NCBI GenBank assembly: GCA_031265025.1 | Contig: JAISDF010000108.1 | Location: 1 to 19,988 of the forward strand | From: Spirochaetaceae bacterium | GTDB lineage: Bacteria; Spirochaetota; Spirochaetia; Treponematales; Breznakiellaceae | Reading direction: 5' to 3' | DNA: 19,988 bases | Shown: in pieces, positions 12,466 through 19,683 of the stretch | How positions within the stretch are numbered: the stretch's first letter is position 1 | Layout of the letters: every line of letters starts with the position of its first letter | Notes under the pieces: generated by a model | The model's database searches: none | The model's input: the letters and a program-made list of their open reading frames with translations, nothing else | What the model was told of the DNA's origin: nothing | Translations under genes and position numbers: made by a program

Positions 12466-13611
12466 CTAGAAGGCCTGTTTCAAAATATCATAGGCGTCTT
12501 CGGCGGAAATGGTCTTTGGCGAGTAGGACACAAATTCCAGATCCCGGGCCGATTCAGCCACTGTAACCAGTTTATCCAGCGAAAGGTCAAATTCCTTGAG
12601 CCTCGCGGGGACTTTGAGCAGACCCATGCGGCGGCGTATGCTCTCTACGGCCATGTTCGCCGCGTCGGTAACGGAGGCCCCTTCCACAGGCTCGCCGAGG
12701 AGGCCGGCTACCTTGGCCATTTTTTCGGGTCTGGCGGTAATCATACGCTCAAGCACATAGGGGAGGATGGCGGTGGAACACCAGGATTTAGCCACAGGGA
12801 AGCGGCCGTTCAGGGCATAGGCCAGGGCCGTCCCTATGCCGGGGGCGCTGGTGGCGCAGCCCAGGGCCATGAGGAGCCCGGCATTGGTTGAGCCTCCCAC
12901 AAGGTCGAAGATGCGGTTCTCCATATAGGAATCCATAATGGCGGCATAGAGGCTGATGCTGTGCTCGAACAGGGCGTCCGAAAGAAAATGCGCCCTGGTG
13001 GAACAGTATCCTTCCACGCAGGCGCAGAAACCGTCAAAAGCCGTGGTAGAGGCGAATTTCTCCGACAGGGATTCCGAGAGCCCGCCGTCTATAATGGTCG
13101 CCGTGCAGATACCACGGGGGGTCTTGATGAGTTTAACGGACCTGTCGCGGTGGTCCACGGCGATAAAGGAATCGGAAAACAGGAAAGGGTCCCTTCCCGT
13201 GGTTGGTATGGCCAGATAGGGGAGGAAAGTCCTGTCCGGGTTTTTTCCGTCCAGAAGATCAAAAACCGGTACGGAAGAATTGACCAGCATGGCGCAGAGT
13301 CTGGCCGTGGTCTGGGTTTTAAGCCCCCCGAAACCCACGATAATCGAGCAGCGTGCCCCCCTGGCAAGATCGGCCGCGGTTTCGGCTACCGCGGCGGTGG
13401 CCTGGGCGGGTATATCATCAAAAACCAGGGTCTCGACATGGGCATTCTCCAGGATCGAAAGAAGCCGGTCTATGAATTTATTTTCGTACAGTACCTGTTC
13501 GGTTAGTATAAAGGCCTTTCCGCCGTTGGCGGCGCAGATGGCCCCGGCCCGGTTTATCGTGTCCGTGCCTATGATAATTTCAGGATCAAGTTTGAAGGAT
13601 ATATCAGTCAT
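12466..13611 (-). CDS. Iron-containing alcohol dehydrogenase family protein with degenerate active site
   Basis: Seen: the ATG at 13611 behind GGAGGAG gives 381 residues; a longer frame upstream runs into the terminator and is rejected. The overall Fe-ADH order is kept: SIIVGFGGLKTQ (93-99 in place of GGGSxxD), AIPTTGRDPF (in place of the TTxGTxSE NAD motif), TTAFDGFCACVEGY and AILPYVLERM. Compared from memory with FucO, D196 is kept (D193) but H200, H263 and H277 align with A197, T261 and K275, and H267 with Y265. The iron ligands and part of the NAD site therefore appear lost. It is probably a pseudoenzyme or a member with a changed function. The reading frame is intact and has a good ribosome site, so it is not decaying. 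Confidence 0.85.
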   Translation of the reverse strand: MTDISFKLDPEIIIGTDTINRAGAICAANGGKAFILTEQVLYENKFIDRLLSILENAHVETLVFDDIPAQATAAVAETAADLARGARCSIIVGFGGLKTQTTARLCAMLVNSSVPVFDLLDGKNPDRTFLPYLAIPTTGRDPFLFSDSFIAVDHRDRSVKLIKTPRGICTATIIDGGLSESLSEKFASTTAFDGFCACVEGYCSTRAHFLSDALFEHSISLYAAIMDSYMENRIFDLVGGSTNAGLLMALGCATSAPGIGTALAYALNGRFPVAKSWCSTAILPYVLERMITARPEKMAKVAGLLGEPVEGASVTDAANMAVESIRRRMGLLKVPARLKEFDLSLDKLVTVAESARDLEFVSYSPKTISAEDAYDILKQAF

Positions 13612-13648
13612 CGTCTTTGAAGCTCCTCCATAGTGGCGAAAATTGACG

Positions 13649-13700
13649 AAAAAAAAGGCGGAACCCCGCGGCACCCCTTAAGGAATGTCCTGGCTCCGCC
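13649..13700 (-). terminator. Rho-independent terminator after flgM
   Basis: On the minus strand, GGCGGAGCC (13700-13692) pairs with GGTTCCGCC (13665-13657) with one mismatch. It is followed at once by eight T residues (A-run 13649-13656 on the plus strand). It lies 30 nt after the flgM stop and 38 nt before the Fe-ADH-like start, so the latter depends on read-through or its own promoter. Confidence 0.75.
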
Positions 13701-13729
13701 CTTCTTCCACGCCGTTCCGGCCCCGGCTC

Positions 13730-14014
13730 CTAAAGGCCGAAGGCGTCCATTATTTTATCGGCCGTAGCCTTGATGACAACGTCATTGAGATAATCAGGAT
13801 CGTTTATTTTTTCCTTGAGTTCGGCTATGCGGTCGGCCCTGGTAGCGGGGGCCGCGGACACGAGTTCCAGCGTTTGGTAAATTTCAGCCTTTTCCTTAGC
13901 TTCCCGCGAAAGGGCTATGGAATCCGCCTGGGAACCGGGATTTACCTGGCCGCTCCGGTTGGTCTTCTTGCCGGGCTGAATGGGATCTATGGAACCTATC
14001 CTGTCGATCATCAT
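13730..14014 (-). CDS. flgM: Anti-sigma-28 factor FlgM
   Basis: Seen: 94 residues with a polar N-terminus (about 1-32), then DSIALSREAKEKAEIYQTLE and the C-terminal sigma-binding helices RADRIAELKEKINDPDYLND ending KIMDAFGL. The length is normal. AGGA lies about 8 nt before the ATG. Family knowledge: FlgM binds FliA (sigma-28) and is exported once the hook is complete. In spirochetes export is into the periplasm. It is transcribed from a near-perfect sigma-28 promoter (14084-14110), giving the classic feedback loop. A hairpin (14049-14072) lies in its leader and a good terminator follows. Confidence 0.92.
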   Translation of the reverse strand: MMIDRIGSIDPIQPGKKTNRSGQVNPGSQADSIALSREAKEKAEIYQTLELVSAAPATRADRIAELKEKINDPDYLNDVVIKATADKIMDAFGL

Positions 14015-14048
14015 ACTGTTATCCTGTGTCTAGTATCGCACGTCTTGA

Positions 14049-14072
14049 AAAAATAATCTACTGATTATTTTT
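14049..14072 (-). promoter_or_regulatory. Perfect AT-rich stem-loop in the flgM leader / after rsmI
   Basis: The arms 14049-14058 and 14063-14072 are perfect 10-bp complements (AAAAATAATC/GATTATTTTT on the minus strand) around a 4-nt loop. It lies just after the predicted sigma-28 start (about 14077). It may stabilise the flgM 5' end or act as a weak terminator for rsmI. The stem is AU-only, so thermodynamic strength is modest. Confidence 0.5.
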
Positions 14073-14083
14073 CCTTACATATA

Positions 14084-14110
14084 TTATCGGCGTCCAGAGC
14101 CTCAAATTTA
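14084..14110 (-). promoter_or_regulatory. flgM: Sigma-28 (FliA) promoter of flgM
   Basis: Minus strand: TAAA (14110-14107), a 15-nt spacer (14106-14092), and GCCGATAA (14091-14084). This is an exact match to the enterobacterial sigma-28 consensus TAAA-N15-GCCGATAA. The TAAA includes the rsmI stop codon TAA. The start would be near 14077. Confidence 0.88.
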
Positions 14111-14845
14111 ACCTTTTTTTCCCGAAACATACACGGAAAATTCGCCTTTTTGGGTATCCCGCCCAGCCAGGCGGTCCCTGACCTCAGATGCCCTTCCCCT
14201 CAGGTATTCCTCATGGAGTTTGGTCATTTCCCGTCCTACACAAATATACCGTTCACCATCTAAATCGGCAAGATCGTCAAGCAGCTTGAGTATCCTGAAC
14301 GGCGATTCGTAAATAACAAAGGCCTCTTTCCTGTCAAGAAGCTCCGTGAGCCTGGACCTCCTTTTTCCCGCCTTGGGGGATACAAAACCCTCAAAAACCA
14401 CGGTCTTGTCCATGCCTCCGGCAATACTGACCAGGGCGGCAAAGGCCGATGGTCCGGGTACAGGCAGCACCGGATAACCCGCTTCCGCAGCCATACGGAC
14501 CAGGACCGCGCCGGGATCGCTCAGGCAGGGAGTCCCGGCGTCGCTGGTATAGGCCGCGTCCTGACCCTGGGCAAGAACGGAAAGGACCTTTTCCGCGGCA
14601 AAACGTTCATTTTGCGCCCTGCATGAGACCATTTTTGCCTTGATTCCCAGATGATTGAGCAGTTTAAGGGTCTGACGGGTATCTTCGCTGGCCACAAGGC
14701 CGGCTGTTTTAAGAATTTCAGCGGCCCTGGGGCTTAAATCTCCCAAATTCCCTATGGGCGTGCCGATAATATACAAGGTAGCCACAGGGGTACTATATAC
14801 GCTGCCCATTCCGCTGACTAGGGGCAGACGTGAAAAGCCGGACAC
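14108..14845 (-). CDS. rsmI: 16S rRNA 2'-O-methyltransferase RsmI
   Basis: Seen: the core begins ATLYIIGTPIGNLGDLSPRA, followed by GLVASEDTRQTLKLLNHLGI, AYTSDAGTPCLSDPGAVLV, PVPGPSAFAALVSIAG and FEGFVSPKAGKRRSRL, all RsmI signatures. Family knowledge: it methylates the ribose of C1402 in 16S rRNA, partnering RsmH. As annotated (GTG at 14845) there are 245 residues. An ATG at 14809 would remove 12 residues and start nearer the conserved part; neither has a good Shine-Dalgarno, so the start is uncertain. It is divergent from the zinc ribbon gene with only 16 nt between, so the promoters must overlap the coding regions. Its stop codon is part of the flgM sigma-28 promoter. Confidence 0.93.
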   Translation of the reverse strand: MSGFSRLPLVSGMGSVYSTPVATLYIIGTPIGNLGDLSPRAAEILKTAGLVASEDTRQTLKLLNHLGIKAKMVSCRAQNERFAAEKVLSVLAQGQDAAYTSDAGTPCLSDPGAVLVRMAAEAGYPVLPVPGPSAFAALVSIAGGMDKTVVFEGFVSPKAGKRRSRLTELLDRKEAFVIYESPFRILKLLDDLADLDGERYICVGREMTKLHEEYLRGRASEVRDRLAGRDTQKGEFSVYVSGKKG

Positions 14846-14861
14846 GTGACTAAAAGGTATT

Positions 14862-15284
14862 ATGGGTTCATATATTCAGGCTTTGGCTTTGTCCATAATC
14901 GGCGTTTTTCTCCTCTGGTTTGGATACACTCTTTTTTTCCGTAACACGCATATAAGGTTGGGCCGCCGCCGCCGAAGGAAGTCCCGGAGAGTCGCCTCCG
15001 GAGTTCCCGGCGCCCCGCGTACCTGTCCTGTATGCTCGGCTATTCTTGCCAGGGGCGAGCGGGTAAAATCCACCGCCTATCCCTCGATGGGAGGCGTGGA
15101 CAGACTCATGTATATTTCCGGCTGTGCCTACTGCCTTGAAGGGGACAGAGTACGGTCCTGCCCGGTCTGCGGGGCAATTCTCAAGGCAGGCGACATTCTG
15201 GTTGCCCGCATGTATGATAAACCGGGGCGTTCCCATGTCCATGTCATAGGGTGCAGCCAGTGTAAAAAGGTGGGAAAAAAATGA
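14862..15284 (+). CDS. Membrane-anchored protein with two tandem zinc ribbons
   Basis: Seen: 140 residues. One N-terminal transmembrane helix (about 7-26) is followed by a strongly basic stretch (RLGRRRRRKSRR, 32-43), so the C-terminal part is cytoplasmic under the positive-inside rule. Two similar zinc ribbons follow: C55-PV-C58 with C88-AY-C91, and C100-PV-C103 with C131-SQ-C134, a duplication with a period of about 45 residues. AAAAGG lies just before the ATG. I recognise no named family; it looks spirochete-specific. It overlaps the lipoprotein peptidase gene by 4 nt (ATGA), so the two are probably made together. An RNA- or protein-binding membrane adaptor is conceivable but unproven. Confidence 0.85.
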   Translation: MGSYIQALALSIIGVFLLWFGYTLFFRNTHIRLGRRRRRKSRRVASGVPGAPRTCPVCSAILARGERVKSTAYPSMGGVDRLMYISGCAYCLEGDRVRSCPVCGAILKAGDILVARMYDKPGRSHVHVIGCSQCKKVGKK

Positions 15285-16393
15285 AGGAGAAGAAAACCTT
15301 GTCCCCTGCCTTGTGGGTATTCCTGCCGCTTCCGGCGGCCGCGCTGTTTGTTTTGTCCGCTTCCGCCCTTTTTTCAGGCTGCTATACCCTCAAGCAGGGG
15401 GCGGCCATGCTGGGATACCTCAACCGGGCCGTTCCCCTTGAATCCCTCCTGGAAGACAGCAGTGGGAATGATGGCGGAAATGACGAAGACGCGGAAAAGA
15501 CCAGGCGCTTTGTCGAACAGGTTTATGACATACGCCGTTTTGCCACGGAGGAACTGGGGCTCAGGGAAAGCAAAAACTATACCCGTTATGTGGAACTTGA
15601 CCGCGATTACCTTGCGGCGGTTGTCTCCGCGTCGGCAAAGGATTCTTTTACGCCTTACGAATGGTGGTTTCCCGTGGCGGGCCGGGTTCCCTACAAGGGT
15701 TTTTTTAATCCGGCGGACGCCCGGAAAGAAGCCGAAAAACTCGCCAAAAAAGACCTCGATGTATGGATACGGCCTGTAGACGCTTTCAGCACCCTTGGCT
15801 GGTTCCGCGATCCCCTTTATTCCTATATGCGGAATTATCCTGTCCATGCCCTTGCCGATCTCATCATTCACGAACTTTTTCATGCCACGGTGTATATCAA
15901 GGGCGATTCGCAGTTCAATGAGGAATTGGCCGAATTTGTGGGAAGCCGGGGCTCAAGACTCTACATTGAAAGCCGCTACGGAACCGGTTCCGATGAGTAC
16001 CGCGCCGCGGCGGAACCCAACGCGGACAGCGCCGCCTTTGTGTCCTTTATCCACGGACTTATCGCCGAGCTTGAGGCCCTCTACTCTGGCGGCGGCAGCC
16101 GGGAAACCATACTTGCGGAAAAAGACGCCATCATCAAAAGCGCCCAGGAACGTTTTGTCTCTGAATATGAAAGCCGTTTCAAAAGCGAGAACTACCGCTT
16201 TTTCTCCGAACTGGAGATAAACAACGCCTACCTGGCCCTCTACAGGCTCTACTATGCCCAGGATAATTATCTTGAAGAACTTGTGGCGCGTTCAGGAACG
16301 GACCTTAAAACCCTTATCGCCGCCGCGAAAACAATCACCCGGAAAGGCAGCCCCCGCGAACAGCTCGAGGCGGCGCTGGCCGGGGAGAACTGA
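15281..16393 (+). CDS. Lipoprotein zinc metallopeptidase (putative aminopeptidase, COG4324 type)
   Basis: Seen: 370 residues. A signal peptide ends in the lipobox LFSGC with the lipidated Cys at 34. CYTLKQGAAMLGYLNRAVPL then matches the start of the COG4324 putative aminopeptidase family. The catalytic HELFH is at 197-201, followed by FNEELAEFVGSRG, whose Glu residues are candidates for the third zinc ligand. The C-terminal region is long and helical (about 240-360) with ELEINNAYLALYRLYYAQ. It is expected to be anchored to the periplasmic face of a membrane. The family is largely uncharacterised. It is translationally coupled to the zinc ribbon protein. Confidence 0.9.
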   Translation: MKEKKTLSPALWVFLPLPAAALFVLSASALFSGCYTLKQGAAMLGYLNRAVPLESLLEDSSGNDGGNDEDAEKTRRFVEQVYDIRRFATEELGLRESKNYTRYVELDRDYLAAVVSASAKDSFTPYEWWFPVAGRVPYKGFFNPADARKEAEKLAKKDLDVWIRPVDAFSTLGWFRDPLYSYMRNYPVHALADLIIHELFHATVYIKGDSQFNEELAEFVGSRGSRLYIESRYGTGSDEYRAAAEPNADSAAFVSFIHGLIAELEALYSGGGSRETILAEKDAIIKSAQERFVSEYESRFKSENYRFFSELEINNAYLALYRLYYAQDNYLEELVARSGTDLKTLIAAAKTITRKGSPREQLEAALAGEN

Positions 16394-16410
16394 ACCCAGC
16401 CTGTATCAAA

Positions 16411-16430
16411 AGCCCCATAAGGAGAGGGCT
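16411..16430 (+). terminator. Weak hairpin after the peptidase gene
   Basis: AGCCC (16411-16415) and GGGCT (16426-16430) form a 5-bp stem with a 10-nt loop, followed by ATTT. It lies 17 nt after the peptidase stop. The stem is short, so this is only a candidate. The rest of the gap to 16553 shows nothing else I can name. Confidence 0.3.
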
Positions 16431-16553
16431 ATTTCCCCGCCGCCGGTACGTAACGGAACGCCGTCCTCCTTCAGTCTCGCCCTGTTGCACTATCCTGAAC
16501 CTTTTTATTCCGGTTTCAAAACTGCCCGGCACCCCTGCGTTACCGCATCAGCA

Positions 16554-17459
16554 TTATACCGTAACCCGCTTTTTGCTGATATTTTGCAATGGCGGTTTGC
16601 CGAATTGCCGCTTGTATTCCCGGTTAAACTGGGAAACTGAGTTGTAGCCTACATCAATGGCGGCGGTACTGGCATTTTTACCCTCAAGCGCCATCAAGCG
16701 TTTTGCTTCATAGAGCCGAAGATGTTTTTGAAACTGCAAAGGGCTAAGGGTAGTTAGCTGCTGAAAATGACGGTGAAATGTTGAAGGGGCCATATTGACC
16801 ATCCGGGCCAGGTCTTCAACCTGTAGACCTTCCATGTAATGCCCCCGCAGCCAATTAATGGCCAGGGCAATCTGGTTTGTTTGCGTACCTATGGTATTAG
16901 CCATGCGGAGGTAATCTCCCAGGGAGCTGACAAGCAAATAAAAATGAATCTCGCGGATAATCATGGGGGACAGGATAGGGATGTGTGTGGGATTATCCAG
17001 TAGCTTCACCAATCGTAAGAATGCGTCCAGTATTTCATCACTTACTTTGGAAACAACTATCGCGCCGGGAGAACTCACGCTTTTTCCGGCAAGCTGCGGG
17101 ACTTCGGTCAGAAGCTGGGTAATAATATATTTATCTAATTTTATCGCAACAGACAAAAAAGAGTGTCCTTTCCGGTCTTTTGTAATATGGTATACCCCCG
17201 GCATATCCACGCCAACTACCATGCAGGAACCTTCCCCATAAGAGTATTCCTTATTACCAATCAAGGCGTATTTCCAGCCTTGAACGACAACCGCAATCAT
17301 CGGCTGGTAAAAACAGCTTTCAGGGTGGCTGCTTTCATCAAAACGGGTAAGTGCCAAGCCGTCAACGGCAGTCTGGATTATGGATTGTTTAGGCAGCCAT
17401 TTGACGAGTTCTTTTTTGAGGAGTGTATTGATATACTCTGAATTTGTCTTTTCCTTCAT
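16554..17459 (-). CDS. AraC-family transcriptional regulator
   Basis: Seen: 301 residues. The N-terminal AraC_N-like cupin sensor covers about 15-190, with FYQPMIAVVVQGWKYALIG and YGEGSCMVVGVDMPG. The DNA-binding domain (about 200-295) has two helix-turn-helix units: LQVEDLARMVNMAPSTFHRH and the second half with STAAIDVGYNSVSQFNREYK followed by RQFGKPP. Family knowledge: this branch usually activates an adjacent divergent gene on sensing a small organic molecule. The divergent neighbours are an exported flavin reductase pair, the likely targets. The ligand is unknown. Confidence 0.94.
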   Translation of the reverse strand: MKEKTNSEYINTLLKKELVKWLPKQSIIQTAVDGLALTRFDESSHPESCFYQPMIAVVVQGWKYALIGNKEYSYGEGSCMVVGVDMPGVYHITKDRKGHSFLSVAIKLDKYIITQLLTEVPQLAGKSVSSPGAIVVSKVSDEILDAFLRLVKLLDNPTHIPILSPMIIREIHFYLLVSSLGDYLRMANTIGTQTNQIALAINWLRGHYMEGLQVEDLARMVNMAPSTFHRHFQQLTTLSPLQFQKHLRLYEAKRLMALEGKNASTAAIDVGYNSVSQFNREYKRQFGKPPLQNISKKRVTV

Positions 17460-17540
17460 ACAGCAATCCTTCGCGGTCAGAATAAGGCAAGTCTATCCCA
17501 TCGAAACCGGCTTTGTAAGGTTATGAGCGGCATACATGAG

Positions 17541-17567
17541 AGGATTAGGCAAAAAATAGGTAGGATT
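17541..17567 (+). promoter_or_regulatory. Direct repeats between the AraC gene and the flavoprotein gene, candidate operator
   Basis: AGGATT occurs at 17541-17546 and 17562-17567, start to start 21 bp, which is two helical turns and typical of AraC-type half-sites. It lies upstream of the candidate -10 box TACAAT (17596-17601), which lacks a good -35, consistent with an activator-dependent promoter. A 9-mer AGCGGCATA also repeats at 17526-17534 and 17602-17610. Confidence 0.4.
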
Positions 17568-17622
17568 GTGTATTCCTGTTGCCGTCTCGGGGGGGTACAA
17601 TAGCGGCATATGGAGGAAAGCT

Positions 17623-19182
17623 ATGAAAAACAGAATTATGACGATTAAGATACTAAGCGTATTACTTTGCATGAGTATTATAGCTTGTGTGTCAAGTAAG
17701 AACGTTAAATCAACCGAGACAGCGGACATTGTAGTCGTCGGTGCGGGGATTGCCGGATACGCGGCCGCCATAAAAGCAAAGGTCGATAACCCGAATCTTG
17801 CCATAACGATCCTTGAAAAACAGGATTATGTGGGTGGTACAACCCGCTTGGCCCTTGGCGGCTGGTCTATATGGGTATATAGCGCGGACCAATATACCAA
17901 TCTACAGAATTTTAGCGCCGCATATAACACCCAGTACATAGACCTTCCCGGTATAATAAACCCTGATATGGTTACTTCCGCCAATGCCCGGATTACCATG
18001 CCCGGAACAGGTTATCCGGACTATGCAAAAACCTACAATGTATTCAGGCAGTCAAAGATGGTAGTTCAGGATTTTTTCGCGAAAATCTGCGGAGTTGTAT
18101 TTGAAACTCGCGCAAACGGCAGTCCCAAAGTAACCTCGCCTCCCGATGAAATAGGCGGCTCCGTCCTTATAAGGACTCTTGACGCCAAGGCAAAAGCCTT
18201 GGGAATCAAAGTGTATACAGAGTGCAAAGTTGAAAGCATACTGATGAACAACAGTGCGGCCGTTGGGGTTACGGCAAACGGCGGTTCTATTACTGTCAAC
18301 GCCAAAAAGGTTATTCTTGCGTCCGGGGGTTTCTCCAGAAACCCTGAACGTGTTGCCGCATGGGCGGGAAATGAACCCGGTTTGACCTATATTCAATCTT
18401 TCGCTGATGTCAGCGGCACCGGGGAAGGAATTCAAATGGCTTATGATGTTGGCGCCGCCGCGTATGAAAGTACCTTTAGTACCGTTTGCCGCATCAGTTA
18501 TGATGTGGCCCTGCTCAATGTTGCCGGCGAAGCGTGGTACTATTGGGCACAGGCTGCTCCCTGGCCTACACATTCTCTGCCGCTGGAGGAGCTGATTGTC
18601 GTTAATAACGAGGGGAACCGTATCGGGGCGGAAACAATGGACGGGGGTACTTTTGCCTGGTGGATGGTTCATGAAAACAAAACTCCCTACTGGGTTATTT
18701 TTGGTGATGAGCAAATGTCCAGCGATGAAGAAACAGCTTTAGCCGCGGGCGTTGCCGCGGTTCCCGCCAGCGTAAAGACAGCTAATAGTCTTTCAGCTTT
18801 AGCCGGGGCTATGGGCTTGAATTCCCAGGGCGCCGCAAATCTGCAAAATGCCGTTACCGTATGGAATGCGTCTGTAGCCGCCGGTAAAGATTCCGCGGTC
18901 CCCGGCAAAAATATGCAAAATGCCCGGGCCATCAGCGGCAGAACGTATTGGGCCGCGAAAGTGTTCCCAAATGTCTGGGATTCTATGGGCGGCGTCAAGA
19001 CCAATGACGAGGGGCAGGTGCTTAAAGCTGACGGTACGGTAATTCCCAATCTTTATGCCGCGGGCGCTATGGCTAACAGGGCTTATTTTAACCAATATTA
19101 CCTTGGCGGAACTTCCCTGCCGACATACTCTACAGCCGGGTATCTTGCCGGTAAACATGCCGCGGCACACATCGGGGACTAA
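17623..19182 (+). CDS. Exported FAD-dependent lipoprotein, flavocytochrome-c/fumarate-reductase-like
   Basis: Seen: ATG at 17623 behind GGAGGAAAG gives 519 residues. A signal peptide with lipobox SIIAC places the lipidated Cys at 22. The FAD Rossmann motif VVVGAGIAG covers about 37-45, with VGGTTRLALGG shortly after. Later blocks include KVILASGGFSRNPERVA, EELIVVNNEGNRIG and a C-terminal NLYAAGAMANRAYFNQYYLGG. Family knowledge: this is the FAD_binding_2 family of periplasmic reductases (fumarate, urocanate and others). Odd: the block equivalent to HGANRLGGNAL of fumarate reductases reads FNQYYLGGTSL, so the expected His and substrate Arg are absent and the substrate is probably not a simple dicarboxylate. 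No heme CxxCH motif is present; electrons probably come from the FMN lipoprotein encoded 6 nt downstream. Confidence 0.92.
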   Translation: MKNRIMTIKILSVLLCMSIIACVSSKNVKSTETADIVVVGAGIAGYAAAIKAKVDNPNLAITILEKQDYVGGTTRLALGGWSIWVYSADQYTNLQNFSAAYNTQYIDLPGIINPDMVTSANARITMPGTGYPDYAKTYNVFRQSKMVVQDFFAKICGVVFETRANGSPKVTSPPDEIGGSVLIRTLDAKAKALGIKVYTECKVESILMNNSAAVGVTANGGSITVNAKKVILASGGFSRNPERVAAWAGNEPGLTYIQSFADVSGTGEGIQMAYDVGAAAYESTFSTVCRISYDVALLNVAGEAWYYWAQAAPWPTHSLPLEELIVVNNEGNRIGAETMDGGTFAWWMVHENKTPYWVIFGDEQMSSDEETALAAGVAAVPASVKTANSLSALAGAMGLNSQGAANLQNAVTVWNASVAAGKDSAVPGKNMQNARAISGRTYWAAKVFPNVWDSMGGVKTNDEGQVLKADGTVIPNLYAAGAMANRAYFNQYYLGGTSLPTYSTAGYLAGKHAAAHIGD

Positions 19183-19188
19183 CAAAAC

Positions 19189-19539
19189 ATGACGAAAATG
19201 GTATTTTTGTTCTTATTAGTTACCGTATTGGCAGTCATCAGCGCTTGTGTTACACAACCGGCGACGGTTTCTTACACTCCCGGTACATATGAGGGAATAG
19301 GCCAGGGTTTTCATGGCGAGATCAAAGTTTCTGTTACAGTAAACAATCGCAAGATAGTTTCCGTAACAGTTACCGAGAATAACGAGACGGCTGGCGTTGG
19401 CAGCCGCGCAGTAGATCGGATCCCCGAATCCATTGTCCATTCTAATAGTGTTGAAGTGGATGATGTTTCCGGCGCTACAGTTTCCTCGCGGGCCATCAAA
19501 GTCGCTGTTACACAGGCTTTAGACATGGCCAAAGATTAA
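19189..19539 (+). CDS. FMN-binding-domain lipoprotein, probable flavinylated electron carrier
   Basis: Seen: 116 residues. A signal peptide with lipobox VISAC places the lipidated Cys at 20. One FMN_bind domain (about 30-114) opens TPGTYEGIGQGFHGEIKVSV and ends with DDVSGATVSSRAIKVAV. SGAT (94-97) is the ApbE flavinylation motif; FMN would be attached through T97. Family knowledge: such domains pass electrons to extracytoplasmic FAD reductases. Encoded 6 nt after the FAD lipoprotein and followed by a strong terminator, the two form a short operon. No ApbE or membrane electron donor is within the window. Confidence 0.94.
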   Translation: MTKMVFLFLLVTVLAVISACVTQPATVSYTPGTYEGIGQGFHGEIKVSVTVNNRKIVSVTVTENNETAGVGSRAVDRIPESIVHSNSVEVDDVSGATVSSRAIKVAVTQALDMAKD

Positions 19540-19581
19540 ACGCAAGACGAGATAAGCATCCATTTTACCTCTTTTCTTCCT

Positions 19582-19615
19582 GGAGTCCTGTAGTAGCCGC
19601 TATGGGACTCCTTTT
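19582..19615 (+). terminator. Rho-independent terminator of the flavin lipoprotein operon
   Basis: GGAGTCC (19582-19588) and GGACTCC (19605-19611) form a perfect 7-bp stem with a 16-nt loop, followed directly by TTTT and GTTT. It lies 43 nt after the FMN-protein stop. Confidence 0.82.
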
Positions 19616-19648
19616 GTTTGCAGCTATGCTTTTTCCTGGTATGGCCCC

Positions 19649-19676
19649 TTGACATTCCGGCACAAAAATCTATGTT
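19649..19676 (+). promoter_or_regulatory. Promoter of the truncated DUF234 gene
   Basis: TTGACA (19649-19654, perfect) and TATGTT (19671-19676) are separated by 16 nt. The start would be near 19683, immediately before the inverted repeat. Confidence 0.6.
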
Positions 19677-19683
19677 TGATTTA

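Noticed and set aside
13753..13760. Second GCCGATAA (minus strand) inside flgM
   Set aside because: No TAAA 14-16 nt upstream; it encodes part of the conserved ADKIM motif.
16394..16553. Short open frames in the gap between the peptidase and AraC genes
   Set aside because: They run into the flanking genes in wrong frames, and no motif or ribosome site is seen.
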